A stretch of DNA of 61,730 nucleotides from Candidatus Nomurabacteria bacterium (GTDB lineage Bacteria > Patescibacteriota > Minisyncoccia > Phycocordibacterales > Phycocordibacteraceae): assembly GCA_943353835.1 (NCBI GenBank), contig CALRBA010000003.1, forward strand, positions 1 to 61,730, in the 5' to 3' direction. Position numbers and translations under genes: made by a program. Of this stretch, positions 17,080 through 25,983 are shown one piece after another. The notes beneath the pieces are model-generated. The model saw only the letters and a program-made list of their open reading frames with translations, had not been told where the DNA came from and ran no database searches. Positions within the stretch are counted from its first letter, which is position 1. Every line of letters begins with the position of its first letter.

Positions 17080-17376
17080 ATGCAAGATGAATTAACCAAA
17101 GCGATCGTGACCGACCTCGGTCTCACTGATCTTCCCGCTGACCAGCAGAAGTCACTTATCGCGCAGTTCGGCGAGATAGCGCTTAAGGCGGCGACGCTCG
17201 CTGTGGTAGGTAAGCTCGCCGAGGATAATAGGGAAGAGTTCGCCATTCTCGCCGAGACGGGCGACCCAGCGGCGCTTAAGGCATTCCTCGATCGTGAGGT
17301 ACCGGGACACGAGGAGCTCGCCAAAGCGGCCGTAGCTGAAGAAGTTAAGAAGTTTAAAGAGTTCCAGAAGCCGTAG
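17080..17376 (+). CDS. Small acidic helical protein (DUF5663-like)
   Basis: A 98-residue all-helical protein beginning MQDELTKAIVTDLGL and containing DLPADQQKSLIAQFGEIAL and EEFAILAETGDPAALKAFLD. It resembles the small DUF5663 proteins that I associate with CPR genomes. The ATG at 17080 is chosen because the upstream ATG (17068) lies inside the extended -10 box TGCTATGAT (17064-17072), which ends 7 nt before 17080. Function unknown. Confidence 0.78.
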   Translation: MQDELTKAIVTDLGLTDLPADQQKSLIAQFGEIALKAATLAVVGKLAEDNREEFAILAETGDPAALKAFLDREVPGHEELAKAAVAEEVKKFKEFQKP

Positions 17377-17405
17377 TATAATATTCAAGTAATAATTAAT
17401 TGCAT

Positions 17406-17921
17406 ATGAATCCAACACAAACAGGTATCGCTGTCGCACTCGCTTTAACAGTAGTAGCGCTTTTCTTCATCTTTCCCGGTGCCACTCTCTTCAATAATCA
17501 GACGCCGACAGAGAGTCCGCCGATTGAGTTTAATAATCAAACAGCAGCCGCAGGAGCTGCACAACCAACTATGCCTACAGAACCAGTGAAAGAACTTATG
17601 ATGAAGGATGATGTTGTCGGCACGGGCGCGACCGCGACCGCAGGCGACAGTGTGACGGTAAATTATATCGGAGCGCTCACGAACGGCACAGTCTTTGACG
17701 CTTCTGCCAACCACGGTACTGCAGGCTTCACCTTCACGCTCGGAGTTGGGCAAGTCATTAAAGGTTGGGACCAAGGGGTTGCGGGTATGAAAGTAGGAGG
17801 GAAACGTACGCTCGTTATCCCCGCAGCGCTAGCGTACGGCCCACAAGCTGTCGGAAATGTAATCCCAGCGAACGCGGACCTAGTCTTTCAAGTGGAGCTC
17901 TTGAATGTAGAGAAGAAGTGA
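17406..17921 (+). CDS. FKBP-type peptidyl-prolyl isomerase, membrane anchored
   Basis: A 171-residue protein: an N-terminal membrane helix (IAVALALTVVALFFIFPGA), a linker, then an FKBP domain with GDSVTVNYIGALTNGTVFDAS, VIKGWDQGVAGMKVGGKRTLVIP and the C-terminal LVFQVELLNV. It should fold proteins outside the membrane. TATAAT at 17377-17382 leaves a leader of about 20 nt before ATG 17406. Confidence 0.94.
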   Translation: MNPTQTGIAVALALTVVALFFIFPGATLFNNQTPTESPPIEFNNQTAAAGAAQPTMPTEPVKELMMKDDVVGTGATATAGDSVTVNYIGALTNGTVFDASANHGTAGFTFTLGVGQVIKGWDQGVAGMKVGGKRTLVIPAALAYGPQAVGNVIPANADLVFQVELLNVEKK

Positions 17922-17929
17922 AGTAAATA

Positions 17930-17963
17930 AAAAAATGGGCGCGAACCGTGAGGTTTGCGCCCA
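17930..17963 (-). terminator. Terminator of the lipoprotein gene
   Basis: On the minus strand, the stem ATGGGCGCAAACC/GGTTCGCGCCCAT (one wobble) is followed by TTTTTTTATTTAC. It lies just after the stop at 17976. Confidence 0.8.
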
Positions 17964-17975
17964 TTGCCGTATCTC

Positions 17976-18515
17976 CTAGTAAGGCGACTTCTGGAGGACC
18001 TTCACTTCGTAGCCAGGGAAGAGTGTCAGAACTTCGCGACCACAGTTCTCGAATGTGTACGTCTGACCACCGAGCGTCACGATGCCGTTTGCCGCACCTG
18101 CGAATCCGCTGGCGGCGGCACCGTATTTGCCGTATGCGCTCGAGCTCACGCCTGTAAAGGCCTTCGCGCCGAGTCCTACCCCGACGAATCCGGCGGCAGC
18201 ATACAGCGCTCCGTTCGCTAGTACAGCAACCAAGTTGCTCGGTCGTACGGTTCCCGTGAAGATGCGGCACGCGCGTTCAGCTTCCACCACGGCGGCAATC
18301 TGCTTAGCAGTCACGTCCCCTTTCACGAGGTAATTGACCTTGAGGCTACCCTGCGCCAGCATCCAGTCCGGAGCGGATTGATTATTCGCGACAATCGTCG
18401 CCCTTTCGCCGTCCGGCATGGTGATTGGGATGTTAATCCTCTCACCTTGTGTTGCGCACGCGCCTAACACGATGATACTCGCCAAAATGGCGATCCTGCA
18501 CAATACGTTCTTCAT
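17976..18515 (-). CDS. Putative lipoprotein with glycine-zipper-like segment
   Basis: A 179-residue protein starting MKNVLCRIAILASIIVLGAC, a signal peptide ending in a lipobox (LGAC). The mature part begins ATQGERINIPI. Near residues 115-160 is a Gly/Ala-rich stretch (AAGFVGVGLGAKAF...GAAASGFAGAANGI) that could insert in membranes, and two later cysteines. The start at 18515 is fixed by a perfect GGAGG 9 nt upstream; a -35/-10 promoter and a strong terminator frame the gene. These signals differ from the leaderless neighbours. Function unknown. Confidence 0.82.
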   Translation of the reverse strand: MKNVLCRIAILASIIVLGACATQGERINIPITMPDGERATIVANNQSAPDWMLAQGSLKVNYLVKGDVTAKQIAAVVEAERACRIFTGTVRPSNLVAVLANGALYAAAGFVGVGLGAKAFTGVSSSAYGKYGAAASGFAGAANGIVTLGGQTYTFENCGREVLTLFPGYEVKVLQKSPY

Positions 18516-18578
18516 GTTCAAAGACCTCCATTTTGGGGCCGTTTCAGAATTGAAGCGGTGGAACCCCGTCTAAATGCA

Positions 18579-18606
18579 AGGATACTCTACAATTATGATT
18601 TGTCAA
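18579..18606 (-). promoter_or_regulatory. -35/-10 promoter of the lipoprotein gene
   Basis: On the minus strand, TTGACA (18606-18601), 16 nt and TATCCT (18584-18579). Leader of about 57 nt ending in GGAGG. Confidence 0.6.
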
Positions 18607-18636
18607 TACTGGTCGAGTAAGGTACGTTATAGAGTA

Positions 18637-19881
18637 ATGAGTGCTATTAATTTTAAAATAGAACAGCGCGCGCTTGGTTACCGAGAGCGCGCGGGCACAT
18701 TGACGACGCCACATGGCATTATCCGTACGCCAGCCTTCGCCCCGGTGGGGACAAAGGCCTCGGTGAAGGGCATTTTGCCGGAACAACTTGTGAAGCTCGG
18801 TGCTGAAGTGGTGCTCGCGAACACCTACCATCTCTATCTGCAGCCTGGAGAAAACACAGTGAAAAATGCCGGCGGGCTGGGGAAATTTATGGGTTGGCAG
18901 GGCCCCACGATGACCGATTCGGGCGGTTTCCAAGTCTTCTCGCTTGGCGCTGCGTTCGGCAAAAAAATCTCAAAATTTACAAGGTTAAACCTTGTCGAAA
19001 ACAAGCCTGTAAATACGCCGTCAATTTACGATGAAGAAATAGCAAGTCAGCACGGTCAACTCGCAATAATAGATGATGAGGGAGTATCGTTCACTTCGCA
19101 CGTAGACGGCTCGCTTCACCGCTTCACGCCAGAGCGCTCGGTGGAGATTCAACACGCGCTCGGTGCCGACATCTTCTTCGCCTTTGACGAATGTACGGCG
19201 CCGACCGAGCCATACGAGTATCAGAAAGAGGCGATGGAGCGTACACATCGTTGGGCGGAACGTAGCTTGAAAACGCATCGGCAGAATATTGACGCGAACA
19301 AGAAGCAAGCGATTTTCGGTATCGCACAGGGAGGACAGTTTGACGACCTTCGTCGGCAGAGTGCTAAGGCTATTGCTGAAATGGGGTTTGACGGATTTGG
19401 ATTAGGAGGCTCGTTCAGCAAGAAATACGGCGATGATTCTCTCCAGTCGGCGCTCGCGATGTTGAAGGAGTTGCCAGAGAATATGCCAGTGCACGGCCTC
19501 GGCATTGGCGAGCCCTGCGACTTGCTCGCAGCTATTTCTGCAGGTGTAGACATCTTTGACTGTGTCGCCGCCACGCGCATCGGTCGCCACAGTTCTCTCT
19601 ATACGATGCGAGGCATCATTCACTTACGCAATGGAGAATATCGTAACGATTTTTCCCCGCTCGACCCCGAGCTAGCAATAGCAGGGACGGAGACCTTCAC
19701 GCGCGCCTATGTCTCGCATCTCGTGCGTTCGGGCGAAATGCTCGGGTCAATCATCGTTTCCATGCACAATGTCGGCTTTATTTTGCAACTCGTTGCCGGC
19801 GCGCGTCAAGCAATTCTTGATGGACGTTTTGACGACTATCGTGCAGACTTCGTTCGCGACTACTATCATGGCCAATTTTAA
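18637..19881 (+). CDS. tgt: tRNA-guanine transglycosylase, zinc site lost
   Basis: TIM-barrel enzyme that swaps guanine-34 for a deazaguanine base in tRNA. The start at 18637 (MSAINFKIEQRALGYRERAG) fits the family; upstream in-frame ATGs lie in the promoter region. Motifs: MTDSGGFQVFSL (catalytic Asp), FGIAQGGQFDDLR, HGLGIGEP and FDCVAATR (nucleophile Asp). The usual zinc signature after PLDPE (C-x-C-x2-C) reads LAIAGT; all three cysteines are gone although the partner histidine in SMHN remains. The loop after FQVFSL is about 35 residues longer than usual and includes the palindrome at 18979-18995. No queuosine biosynthesis gene is nearby. Confidence 0.93.
   Translation: MSAINFKIEQRALGYRERAGTLTTPHGIIRTPAFAPVGTKASVKGILPEQLVKLGAEVVLANTYHLYLQPGENTVKNAGGLGKFMGWQGPTMTDSGGFQVFSLGAAFGKKISKFTRLNLVENKPVNTPSIYDEEIASQHGQLAIIDDEGVSFTSHVDGSLHRFTPERSVEIQHALGADIFFAFDECTAPTEPYEYQKEAMERTHRWAERSLKTHRQNIDANKKQAIFGIAQGGQFDDLRRQSAKAIAEMGFDGFGLGGSFSKKYGDDSLQSALAMLKELPENMPVHGLGIGEPCDLLAAISAGVDIFDCVAATRIGRHSSLYTMRGIIHLRNGEYRNDFSPLDPELAIAGTETFTRAYVSHLVRSGEMLGSIIVSMHNVGFILQLVAGARQAILDGRFDDYRADFVRDYYHGQF
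18979..18995. repeat. Single-unit palindrome in tgt
   Basis: ACAAGGTTAAACCTTGT, the arm unit of the topA/ftsQ/uvrC elements without loop and second arm. It encodes TRLNLV, the same peptide start as topA element 2 (TRLNL). Confidence 0.7.
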
Positions 19882-21904
19882 ATTACACCTCCCATTTCAG
19901 CCGGCGGGGGACCAGCCGGCTGCGATACAGAAACTTGAAGAAGGGCTCAAAAGAGGTCTGCGACATCAGACGCTCTTTGGTGTGACAGGCTCTGGCAAAA
20001 CTTTTACCGTCGCGAACGTCATCGCCAAGAATGATAAGGCGACGCTTGTCCTCGCGCACAACAAGACACTCGCGGCTCAGCTCGCACAGGAGTATCGTGA
20101 ATTTTTTCCCGAGAATGCGGTGCATTACTTCGTTTCGTACTACGACTATTATCAGCCGGAAGCATATATCGCGCACTCAGACACTTATATAGAGAAGGAG
20201 GCGATGATAAACGCGGAGATAGATAGACTTCGTCACGCCGCCACACAAGCATTATTGACTCGTAAAGATGTAATTATAGTCGCCTCGGTCTCTGCTATCT
20301 ACGGCCTCGGCTCGCCGGAGGAATATGAAAAGGTACATGTGAAGATAGAGAAGGGCGCGAGGGACGATCGAGCGGCGCTTATACGCAAGCTTGTCAATAT
20401 ATATTTTGAACGCACGAACGCAGACCTCAATCCCGGACAGTTTCGTGCTATCGGCAATTCTCTGGAGTTTATGCCAGTTAATGAGCGCGTTATCTACCGT
20501 GTCGTCTTCGTGGGCGACGAAGTCGCACATATAGAAAAACTTGACCCAGTATCGCGTGCAAAATTATTAGAACCAAAAAACGTTTTCGTATTTCCCGCGA
20601 AGCACTTCATCACGAATGAAGAAGAGCGACTACGCGCGATTGAAGATATTAAATTAGAACTTGAAGAACAGCTCGCGAAGTTTAAGAGAGAAGAAAAGCC
20701 GTTAGAAGCCGAGCGCCTGAAACGTCGCACACTTCACGACCTAGCGCTTATTCGCGAACTAGGCTACACAAGTGGGATAGAGAATTATTCCCGCCACTTT
20801 GACGGTCGTAAGCCTGGCGAGCCGCCATTCACACTCCTCTCCTATTTCCCGAAGAACTTTTTAACAATAATAGACGAGTCGCATGTCACCGTTCCGCAGA
20901 TAGGCGGGATGTATGCAGGTGATAAGTCGCGTAAAGATGTGCTCGTGGAGTACGGCTTCCGCCTCCCGTCAGCGCGCGACAATCGCCCGCTTCGCTTTGA
21001 AGAGTTTGAAGAGCGCGTGGGGCAAGTCTTGTACACGAGTGCGACGCCCGGGCCGTACGAGAAGGCCCATTCGGAACAAATTGTAGAACAAGTTATTCGC
21101 CCGACTGGTCTTATTGACCCCGAGCTCACGGTGCGCAGAGTTAGTGAGACGGGAGGGTACAAGGGACAGGTTGTAGATTTTATTGCTGAAGCAGAGATAG
21201 TGATTAAGCGCGGTGGCCGCGCGCTCGCAACAACACTGACAAAACAAATGGCAGAAGACTTGTCTTCGTTTCTTAAAGAAAAGGGAATCAAAGCAGAGTA
21301 TTTACATTCAGATATAAAAACAATTGAGCGCATTGATATTCTCACCAACTTCAGAAAGGGCGAGTTTGATATCCTCGTTGGCGTAAATCTGCTCCGCGAA
21401 GGGCTTGATTTGCCTGAAGTTGAATTGGTGGGAATTCTTGACGCTGACAAAGAAGGGTTCTTGCGTAGCGAGACCTCACTCATCCAGACTATCGGGCGCG
21501 CCGCGCGCAATGTCCTCGGCCGAGTCATCCTCTATGCCGACAATATGACTGGCTCACTTGACAAGGCGATAAGCGAGACGAATCGCCGCCGCGCGCTCCA
21601 AGAGGCGTACAACACGAAGCACGGCATCACCCCGATGACGATTAAAAAGGAGATTCACGACATCGCCGCCTCAATGCGCACCGAGCACCAGCGCACGGTC
21701 GACGAGCTCCTTGTCTTGGACACGCTTGCATACAAAAATGACCCCAAGGAGTTTATTAAAAGAAAGAGAGAAGAGATGTCAGAAGCAGTGGAGCAATTAG
21801 ACTTTGAAACCGCCGCGCTCATCCGCGATGAGATATATAAGCTAGAGGGCACGGGTCCCAAAGCTCGTAAACCCCGCACCCGTAAACCGCTTTCGGGTTC
21901 TTAA
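19868..21904 (+). CDS. uvrB: Excinuclease ABC subunit B
   Basis: DNA-damage verification helicase of nucleotide excision repair. The start at 19868 ([20 protein letters not shown]) overlaps the end of tgt by 14 nt; the frame open upstream lies within tgt. Motifs: [13 protein letters not shown] (Walker A), the beta-hairpin [18 protein letters not shown] (Walker B), [19 protein letters not shown] and QTIGRAARN. The C-terminal UVR motif ([19 protein letters not shown]) recruits UvrC. Length 678 is normal. Order uvrB-uvrA-uvrC suggests one repair operon. Confidence 0.98.
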   Translation: MANFKLHLPFQPAGDQPAAIQKLEEGLKRGLRHQTLFGVTGSGKTFTVANVIAKNDKATLVLAHNKTLAAQLAQEYREFFPENAVHYFVSYYDYYQPEAYIAHSDTYIEKEAMINAEIDRLRHAATQALLTRKDVIIVASVSAIYGLGSPEEYEKVHVKIEKGARDDRAALIRKLVNIYFERTNADLNPGQFRAIGNSLEFMPVNERVIYRVVFVGDEVAHIEKLDPVSRAKLLEPKNVFVFPAKHFITNEEERLRAIEDIKLELEEQLAKFKREEKPLEAERLKRRTLHDLALIRELGYTSGIENYSRHFDGRKPGEPPFTLLSYFPKNFLTIIDESHVTVPQIGGMYAGDKSRKDVLVEYGFRLPSARDNRPLRFEEFEERVGQVLYTSATPGPYEKAHSEQIVEQVIRPTGLIDPELTVRRVSETGGYKGQVVDFIAEAEIVIKRGGRALATTLTKQMAEDLSSFLKEKGIKAEYLHSDIKTIERIDILTNFRKGEFDILVGVNLLREGLDLPEVELVGILDADKEGFLRSETSLIQTIGRAARNVLGRVILYADNMTGSLDKAISETNRRRALQEAYNTKHGITPMTIKKEIHDIAASMRTEHQRTVDELLVLDTLAYKNDPKEFIKRKREEMSEAVEQLDFETAALIRDEIYKLEGTGPKARKPRTRKPLSGS

Positions 21905-21928
21905 ATAGAGTGATATAGTTACACCGTA

Positions 21929-21948
21929 CCTGCCCCGCCACGGGCAGG
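21929..21948 (+). repeat. Hairpin in the uvrA leader
   Basis: CCTGCCC-CGCCAC-GGGCAGG between a TATAGT box (21914-21919) and the uvrA ATG. There is no T-run, so a leader structure or repeat copy is more likely than a terminator. Confidence 0.6.
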
Positions 21949-21963
21949 AAATTTACATAGAAA

Positions 21964-24669
21964 ATGAAGAAAACAACAGCTAAAGAAGAGCATAAACCCG
22001 CCTCGCCGAAGACGTCGAGTCGAGGCGGGCACAAACACGGGAGCGACTGGCTCACCGTGAAGGGTGCGCGCACCCATAATTTGAAAAATATTGATGTCGC
22101 GATGCCGCGCGGAGCGATGACGGTTATCACCGGCCTCTCTGGCTCTGGAAAGTCCTCACTCGCCTTCGATACTATATTTGCTGAAGGACAGCGTCGGTAC
22201 GTGGAGTCGCTCTCTGCCTATGCACGCCAATTCCTAAACCAAATGGCGAAGCCAGATGTTGATGAAATATCTGGTTTGTCGCCAGCCATTTCTATAGACC
22301 AGAAGAGTCGTTCTAACAATCCGCGTTCCACGGTCGCCACGGTTACCGAGATTTATGATTACCTGCGCGTGCTCTACGCGCGCGCGGGCCAGCCCTATTG
22401 TATCCATCATGATGTTCCCATCGTGCGGCTTTCTAAAGAAGAAATGATCAAACTTGTCTTTCAGCGAGTGGAGGCAGGGAGCATGAGCAGTGCGCATGGA
22501 CCTGAAGTACTCGGCGTAGCAGTTGATAAACGCATAGTCACTATCTACGCGCCGATGGTTGTTGGGCGGAAGGGCGAGTACTACCAGCTGCTCTATGATC
22601 TCTTGAGCAAAGGCTACGAGAAGGTGGTGGTAGATGGGAAAGTGCATTCGCTCCGCGAAAAGATAGTCATGGAGCGTAATAAACGTCATGACATTGATGC
22701 GGTTGTTGATTCTATTTTCGTTTCTGAATTCGCACGCTCTACGCAGAGTGCTCGCGAACGACTCTCCGAGGCGCTAGAACTTGCATTAAAGGAAGCTGGA
22801 GGACTGGTTAAGATTAAGCACGCCGACGGTACGACAGAAACACTTTCTTCTAAATTTATTTGTCCCGAAGATGGCGCGTCTTTCCCAGAAGTTGAGCCAC
22901 GGCTCTTCTCATTCAACTCGCCGTATGGCGCGTGCCCGGCCTGTCATGGGCTCGGGACCGAGTCGCTCTTCTCAGAAAAAGTGTGTCAAGTATGTAAAGG
23001 GAAACGACTTCGCCCTGAAGCATTGAGAGTTTACCTCAAAAGCACGAAGCACGAAGCACGAAGCACAAAATTCGAAAGCCCTCTCGGGGCAAGCATCGTG
23101 GATTTTACGAATATGTCTATACGAGATGCTAAAAACTTTATTGATGACATTGAATTGTCGGAGATGAAATACGATATCGCGATGCCGATTTTGAAAGAGA
23201 TAGACGCGAGACTAACATTTATGTTGAACGTCGGCTTGGATTATTTAACGCTGAATCGCTCAGCGGCGACACTCTCTGGAGGTGAAGCGCAGAGAATTAG
23301 GCTCGCGTCTCAGCTCGGGAGCGGGCTCACCGGCGCGCTCTATGTGCTCGACGAGCCGACGATAGGTCTGCACCAGCGCGATAATGCTCGGCTCATCAAG
23401 ACCCTTCTCATATTAAAAGAGCTCGGCAACACGATTATCGTCGTGGAGCATGACGAGGACACTATTTATTCTGCCGATTACCTAGTGGACATCGGGCCGG
23501 GCGCCGGTATCCATGGAGGAGAAGTTGTTGCTTCCGGATGGCTGGATGATTTGTTGACGACGAAAGAAAATGAAACAGGCTCTGTCACCCTTTCATATTT
23601 GCGTGGAGAAAAAGAAATTCCAATTCCCGAGGAGCGTCGCACAGGAGAGAGAGGATGGTTAAAAGTTCGTGGCGCGACACTGCACAATCTCGTGAATCAG
23701 AATATTGACGTCCCCTTGGGGAAACTCGTCTGCATTACGGGCGTCTCGGGAAGCGGGAAGTCAACATTCCTCTACGACATTCTGCACCGCAATATTTCGT
23801 CACGTTTTGCGCGCCGCGAGGTGAAGCTTGAATATATCGCATCGCTCACCGGCACCGAGTATGTCAGCCGCGCGGTTCTCATAGACCAATCGCCAATAGG
23901 GCGCACCCCGCGCTCTAATCCGGCGACGTACACAGGCGCTTTCACGCACATCCGCGACCTCTTCGCGGCGACTGCCGAGGCGCGCGCGAGAGGATGGAAG
24001 CCTGGGCGGTTCTCATTCAACGTCGCTGGCGGTCGCTGTGAGGCCTGTCAGGGCAACGGTTCTATCGCGGTAGAGATGCACTTTCTCCCGACCGTGTACG
24101 TCACATGTGATATCTGCATCGGTAAGCGTTTTATGAAAGAAACATTGGAAATTACTTTCCGCGGTAAGAATATTTACGAGGTGCTCCAGATGACGATAGA
24201 AGAAGCGGAAAAGTTTTTTGGAGACATTCCAGCTATCAATGATCGTCTCATGAGCTTGAATTCAACAGGACTTCAATATTTAACACTTGGTCAGAGCGCG
24301 ACGACACTCTCCGGCGGAGAAGCACAGCGCGTGAAGATCGCAAGTGAGCTCTATCGTTCTCAAACAATGAAAACCATTTATCTGCTTGATGAGCCGACTG
24401 TAGGTTTACATTATGAAGATGTGGTGAAGCTTATTGAGATTCTACAAGAACTGGTGCGTAGAGGTAACACAGTGGTTGTCATTGAACACAATCTGGATGT
24501 GATAAAGAGCTCTGATTATATTATTGACTTCGGTCCAGAGGGCGGAGAGGGTGGCGGGAAGGTTATCGCGAAGGGCACGCCGGAGGAAGTCGCCGAGACA
24601 GACGGTTCTTACACGGGCGAATATCTAGTTAAGGTGTTAAAACGCCATGAAAAAAAGCGAATTAAGTAA
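21964..24669 (+). CDS. uvrA: Excinuclease ABC subunit A
   Basis: Damage-recognition ATPase of excision repair, 901 residues. Two ABC modules: [20 protein letters not shown] and [13 protein letters not shown] (Walker A), with signatures [12 protein letters not shown] and [12 protein letters not shown]. Zinc modules are visible as CPACHGLG...CQVCKGKR and CEACQGNG...CDICIGKR. The N-terminus has an extra basic segment with a hairpin repeat (CCCGCCTCG at 21997, CGAGGCGGG at 22021). A GAAGCAC tandem tract (23041-23066) adds about 14 residues after [11 protein letters not shown]. The end overlaps uvrC by 23 nt. Confidence 0.98.
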   Translation: MKKTTAKEEHKPASPKTSSRGGHKHGSDWLTVKGARTHNLKNIDVAMPRGAMTVITGLSGSGKSSLAFDTIFAEGQRRYVESLSAYARQFLNQMAKPDVDEISGLSPAISIDQKSRSNNPRSTVATVTEIYDYLRVLYARAGQPYCIHHDVPIVRLSKEEMIKLVFQRVEAGSMSSAHGPEVLGVAVDKRIVTIYAPMVVGRKGEYYQLLYDLLSKGYEKVVVDGKVHSLREKIVMERNKRHDIDAVVDSIFVSEFARSTQSARERLSEALELALKEAGGLVKIKHADGTTETLSSKFICPEDGASFPEVEPRLFSFNSPYGACPACHGLGTESLFSEKVCQVCKGKRLRPEALRVYLKSTKHEARSTKFESPLGASIVDFTNMSIRDAKNFIDDIELSEMKYDIAMPILKEIDARLTFMLNVGLDYLTLNRSAATLSGGEAQRIRLASQLGSGLTGALYVLDEPTIGLHQRDNARLIKTLLILKELGNTIIVVEHDEDTIYSADYLVDIGPGAGIHGGEVVASGWLDDLLTTKENETGSVTLSYLRGEKEIPIPEERRTGERGWLKVRGATLHNLVNQNIDVPLGKLVCITGVSGSGKSTFLYDILHRNISSRFARREVKLEYIASLTGTEYVSRAVLIDQSPIGRTPRSNPATYTGAFTHIRDLFAATAEARARGWKPGRFSFNVAGGRCEACQGNGSIAVEMHFLPTVYVTCDICIGKRFMKETLEITFRGKNIYEVLQMTIEEAEKFFGDIPAINDRLMSLNSTGLQYLTLGQSATTLSGGEAQRVKIASELYRSQTMKTIYLLDEPTVGLHYEDVVKLIEILQELVRRGNTVVVIEHNLDVIKSSDYIIDFGPEGGEGGGKVIAKGTPEEVAETDGSYTGEYLVKVLKRHEKKRIK
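21997..22029. repeat. Palindromic repeat in the uvrA N-terminus
   Basis: CCCGCCTCG/CGAGGCGGG arms around 15 nt, encoding [11 protein letters not shown] ahead of the first ABC domain, in a region without family conservation. Confidence 0.65.
23041..23066. repeat. GAAGCAC tandem repeat inside uvrA
   Basis: About three and a half copies of a 7-nt unit (AGCACGA), translated as KHEARST. Because 7 is not a multiple of 3, the copies are read in different phases. It lies between the zinc module and the next conserved block. Confidence 0.75.
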
Positions 24670-25978
24670 ATTCAATCTGCCGGATGTACCTGGGGTGTAT
24701 CTCTTTAAGAAAGGGAGGAAGGTGTTGTATGTGGGTAAGGCAACGTCGCTACGCGACCGAGTACGCTCCTACTTTGATGATGATTTGATCGCGACACGCG
24801 GCCCGCGTATCGTGGATATGGTGACGAAGTCCGATAGGGTCGCGCACGAGCCGACGCCGACTGTGCTAGAGGCACTCGTGCGCGAAGCGGCGCTCATTAA
24901 GAAATATCTGCCGAAGGCGAATGTGGACGGGAAGGACGATAAGACTTTTCTTTATGCAGTAATAACTAAAGAAAATATTCCGCGCGTGCTTGTCGTGCGC
25001 GGGAAGGATATTAATTTTAAACAGCTTACGGCTAACAGCTTGCAGCTGACAGGGCCTGTTCGCAACCAGCAAACTGCCACCTGCAAGCTGCGAGCGATAT
25101 ACGGACCGTTTCCTTCAGGCGCGCAGTTAAAAGAGGGTTTGCGTCTCGTACGGCGCATTTTTCCGTTCTTTGATACGGCGAAGCCGGTTGTAGCAACGGG
25201 TAAACATCATCAGGCAAAAATAGAATTTAACAGTCAGATTAATCAATATCCGCGAAGTTCCATATTCGCGCCTATAGGCCAGAATATGGAACAACTGAAA
25301 ATGTATCGGAAATCAATACGAAAGGTAATGCTATTTCTTTCAGGACGCGGTAAAGAGTTGCGACGGAGACTTGAAAAGGAAATGCGCGAGGCCGCGCTAG
25401 AAGAGCGGTTTGAAGATGCAGCCGAAACGCGTCGCGAGCTCTTCGCGCTGGACCATATTCAAGACGTCGCGCTCATTAAGGACGAAAATCTTGCGCAACA
25501 AGGTTCGACCTTAAATCCGAATTCCCAAGGCCGAACCTTGTTGCGCATTGAGGCGTATGATACGGCGCATCTCTCTGGGACGAACGCAATTGGCGTGATG
25601 ACGGTTGTCGTAGACGGCGCGCCGGTAAAGAAAGAATACAGAACGTTTCGTATCAGGGGTGTGAAGAAGAATGATGATATCGCGTCGTTAAAAGAAATTC
25701 TCTCACGCCGACTAAATCATCAAGAGTGGCAGTTCCCGAAGGTGATAGTAGTAGACGGCGGTAAGACGCAAAAGAAGGCGGCCGAGAGTGTACTTAAAGA
25801 AGTTGGAGTTATCATTCCTGTTGTCGCCGTTGTAAAAGACGAACGTCACCGCCCGCGCGAAGTCATCGGCGCGCGTTCCGCTGGCATTTCCGAGATGGAC
25901 GCCGTCCTCGCCAACTCCGAGGCGCACCGCTTCTCCCTCGCGCAACACCGTCGTGCCCGTTCTCGTTTGGTATACTGA
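24647..25978 (+). CDS. uvrC: Excinuclease ABC subunit C, short form
   Basis: Dual-incision nuclease of excision repair. The N-terminal GIY-YIG domain (PGVYLFKKGRKVLYVGKATSLRDRV) makes the 3' cut. A UVR motif (EERFEDAAETRRELFAL) binds UvrB. The RNase H-like domain (EAYDTAHLSGT, IVVDGGKTQ, EAHRFSL) keeps the Asp/Asp/His residues of the 5' cut. At 443 residues it ends right after this domain and lacks the usual (HhH)2 DNA-binding tail. Two repeat insertions are visible: about 25 residues at 25023-25092 and a palindromic element at 25492-25547. Confidence 0.96.
   Translation: MKKSELSKFNLPDVPGVYLFKKGRKVLYVGKATSLRDRVRSYFDDDLIATRGPRIVDMVTKSDRVAHEPTPTVLEALVREAALIKKYLPKANVDGKDDKTFLYAVITKENIPRVLVVRGKDINFKQLTANSLQLTGPVRNQQTATCKLRAIYGPFPSGAQLKEGLRLVRRIFPFFDTAKPVVATGKHHQAKIEFNSQINQYPRSSIFAPIGQNMEQLKMYRKSIRKVMLFLSGRGKELRRRLEKEMREAALEERFEDAAETRRELFALDHIQDVALIKDENLAQQGSTLNPNSQGRTLLRIEAYDTAHLSGTNAIGVMTVVVDGAPVKKEYRTFRIRGVKKNDDIASLKEILSRRLNHQEWQFPKVIVVDGGKTQKKAAESVLKEVGVIIPVVAVVKDERHRPREVIGARSAGISEMDAVLANSEAHRFSLAQHRRARSRLVY
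25036..25090. repeat. TTGCAG-type inverted repeat in uvrC
   Basis: CAGCTTGCAG/CTGCAAGCTG arms 35 nt apart, with internal AGCAAACTGCCACCTGCAAG. Encodes NSLQLTGPVRNQQTATCKL, an insertion between the GIY-YIG domain and the YGPFPSG block. Related to the repeat in leuS at 31439. Confidence 0.75.
25492..25547. repeat. In-frame palindromic element 4 (uvrC)
   Basis: 21-bp arms (TGCGCAACAAGGTTCGACCTT, one mismatch in the partner) and a 14-nt loop AAATCCGAATTCCC. Encodes QQGSTLNPNSQGRTLL just before the RNase H-like domain. Confidence 0.9.
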
Positions 25979-25983
25979 AACGC

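Noticed and set aside
20842-21528. 228-codon leftward open frame
   Set aside because: Antisense to the conserved helicase motifs of uvrB; no start signal and no recognisable domain.
23041-23066. CRISPR-like array
   Set aside because: A 7-nt tandem tract without spacers. No array of 24-40 nt direct repeats with unique spacers exists anywhere in the window, and the RecB-like nuclease at 41369 has no cas neighbours.
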